Below, in pieces: positions 7,084 through 8,295 of a DNA stretch of 8,295 bases. The translations under genes were made by a program, and so were the position numbers. This stretch comes from JBEDKD01 sp041172365 (GTDB lineage Bacteria > Cyanobacteriota > Cyanobacteriia > Cyanobacteriales > Microcoleaceae). Numbering within the stretch: the first letter of the stretch is position 1; every line of letters starts with the position of its first letter. The notes below the pieces were generated by a model. That model worked only from the letters and a program-made list of their open reading frames with translations, was not told where the DNA came from and ran no database searches. Location: contig JBEDKD010000408.1 of the NCBI GenBank assembly GCA_041172365.1, positions 1 to 8,295 on the forward strand, read 5' to 3'.

Positions 7084-7119
7084 AGTCAGAAAAAATTAAT
7101 TACATAATTTTTTCTGACT
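7084..7119. terminator. AT-rich 15-bp hairpin after the flavoprotein-like gene
   Basis: A perfect inverted repeat pairs 7084-7098 with 7105-7119 around a 6-base loop. It starts three bases past the TAA at 7122-7124. Each arm contains a run of six A or T, so transcripts on either strand carry a U-run in the descending arm, consistent with a bidirectional, though GC-poor, terminator. It separates the flavoprotein-like gene from the fossils and the giant kinase gene and suggests these are separate transcription units. Confidence 0.6.
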
Positions 7120-7121
7120 AT

Positions 7122-8295
7122 TTACCAACAACGACGGAAGTAAAACCAATTTTCGATAAAATTAGATAAAGTTGAATTTTCTTGCTGTAATTGAGATTGC
7201 CAATTTTTCGCGGTTTTCTGAATAATTTCAGAGATACTAGAGTTAATAAAAGGCATTTCGGCTAAAGTATTGATTTTAATACCTTGACTCATGGCAAGCG
7301 CGATCGTCTGAATTAACTCTCTCCCTTGAGAGCCAACACAAAGAGATCCCAATATTTTACCATTTTTATGGGCAATTATTTGAAAAAATCCTGTCAAGTC
7401 ACCACGAATTTGAGATATCTCTAAGTGTTTAAAATATTCGATCGCGACAATAACATTTCTCCCATATTTCTCTCTAGCTTGAGCTTCTGTTAACCCGACT
7501 CGCGCCAATTCAGGTTCAGCCAAAAAAGCCCAAGGAATCCCTAAATAATCAGTTTTATGAATCGGGAAAAACAAGATATTTTTCAGTGCGATATTCATTT
7601 CATATTGGGCAATACTGGGCAAGAGATAACCCCCAGTAACTTCTTGACACGCATAAATTTTAGGGTTAAGGGTTTGCAGTTTATCATTAACAATAAATTG
7701 ATGATTCTTAATTTTTATACCCGTCACCTCTAAATCAATCATATCTAAATTGACTCCCCATTTGGGTGCGAGGACAATTTCATCAGATTCCAGGGCTTTA
7801 TCTCCAGCTTGTACCCATTTTTTCTCCTCAATTTTTTGGGTTTGTATCACTTCGGTATTAGTGATAATGTTGATCCCTTCTGCTTCCAGAGCCCCTTGAA
7901 TTAAGAATGCGGCGTGGGAGTCTTCCCAAGGTAAAATATGAGACTTATGCACAATTATTGTGACGGAAATGCCTAATCTCGCGCAAGTTTGCGCCATTTC
8001 AATGGCACTGGGATTACTACCAATGATGATGATATTTTCGGGTAGTTTTTTATCTTTCAATAAATAATGAATGGTTGGATAAGTTAAATAACCTGTAGAG
8101 CCTAAACCAGGTATATCAGGAATAATGGGTTGGGAGGGAAGACACAGAAGATAAGCACGCGATCGTAATTCTCTCTCATTTACCCGCAAAAATAATTCGG
8201 ATTTTTCCTTAATAAATTGGCTTTTTCCCAGAATGACATCAACTCCTGTTTGGGCTAAACTGGAAAGAGAGTTAATTTCTTCTAAGTTAAAAATC
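7122..8295 (-). CDS. FAD/NAD(P)-dependent disulfide-reductase-family protein, C-terminal part
   Basis: The frame is open from 8295 to the TAA at 7122-7124, giving 390 visible residues; the N-terminal ~100, with the first FAD site and any redox cysteine pair, lie outside. The internal TTG at 8187-8189 is not the start because homologous reading continues upstream. Numbering from 8294, a nucleotide-binding fold contains IIGSNPSAIEMAQ (from about 91) where relatives have GxGxxG plus Glu. The second FAD motif is IYACQEVTGG, with Gln-Glu (nt 7641-7646) where relatives have Gly-Asp. The C-terminal interface domain contains GIPWAFLAEPELARVGLTEAQA. The region where relatives place the catalytic His (HPxxxE) reads MPFINSSISE (nt about 7227-7256). 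It ends WFYFRRCW, resembling the FNWRRSW end of cyanobacterial mercuric-reductase-like proteins as I recall them. Fold is secure; substrate and activity are not. Confidence 0.88.
   Translation of the reverse strand, partial: IFNLEEINSLSSLAQTGVDVILGKSQFIKEKSELFLRVNERELRSRAYLLCLPSQPIIPDIPGLGSTGYLTYPTIHYLLKDKKLPENIIIIGSNPSAIEMAQTCARLGISVTIIVHKSHILPWEDSHAAFLIQGALEAEGINIITNTEVIQTQKIEEKKWVQAGDKALESDEIVLAPKWGVNLDMIDLEVTGIKIKNHQFIVNDKLQTLNPKIYACQEVTGGYLLPSIAQYEMNIALKNILFFPIHKTDYLGIPWAFLAEPELARVGLTEAQAREKYGRNVIVAIEYFKHLEISQIRGDLTGFFQIIAHKNGKILGSLCVGSQGRELIQTIALAMSQGIKINTLAEMPFINSSISEIIQKTAKNWQSQLQQENSTLSNFIENWFYFRRCW

Noticed and set aside
8187..8189. TTG as the start of the flavoprotein-like gene
   Set aside because: The frame continues open with plausible protein to the window edge and the family needs about 100 further N-terminal residues, so this is an internal Leu codon.

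Overview
The window looks like chromosomal DNA of a cyanobacterium, probably an AT-rich, repeat-rich bloom-forming or filamentous type; genus cannot be read from the sequence. The evidence is five exact HIP1 octamers (GCGATCGC), a very large Ser/Thr kinase-ATPase signalling protein of a kind typical of cyanobacteria, and short GC-rich palindromic repeats in an AT-rich background. Every supported gene lies on the minus strand, so transcription runs from high to low coordinates.

Layout from high to low coordinates: (1) 8295-7122, the C-terminal ~390 residues of a FAD/NAD(P)-dependent disulfide-reductase-family protein, with several signature positions substituted. (2) 7121-6700, an intergenic region with an AT-rich 15-bp hairpin, two decayed GGDEF 3' ends (6983-7027 and 6823-6963) and an extended -10 promoter. 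(3) 6699-1645, a complete 1684-residue protein: Ser/Thr kinase, AAA-type ATPase, long helical repeat region, GAF, coiled coil and GGDEF diguanylate cyclase with an intact inhibitory site. (4) 1644-1148, an intergenic region with a nested palindromic MITE-like element (1416-1611), a third GGDEF 3'-end fragment (1332-1370) and a second promoter of the same design. (5) 1147-1, the N-terminal 382 residues of a paralogous kinase-ATPase, cut by the window edge.

The main story is a locally expanding and decaying family of giant signalling genes. The two kinase genes share promoter, leader and N-terminal sequence, including a 102-bp stretch with one mismatch next to poorly conserved segments, which suggests gene conversion. 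Both are preceded by degraded GGDEF ends, and a shared block upstream of each start implies that the duplicated unit included that debris. The intact protein probably links Ser/Thr phosphorylation and ATPase/GAF sensing to cyclic di-GMP synthesis. Most relatives with this N-terminus end in a histidine kinase instead, from general knowledge of the family.

I saw no tRNA, rRNA, CRISPR array, intact transposase or defence island. The oddest small features are a palindromic repeat captured inside the large coding region (3157-3188) and the altered cofactor and active-site positions in the flavoprotein-like gene.
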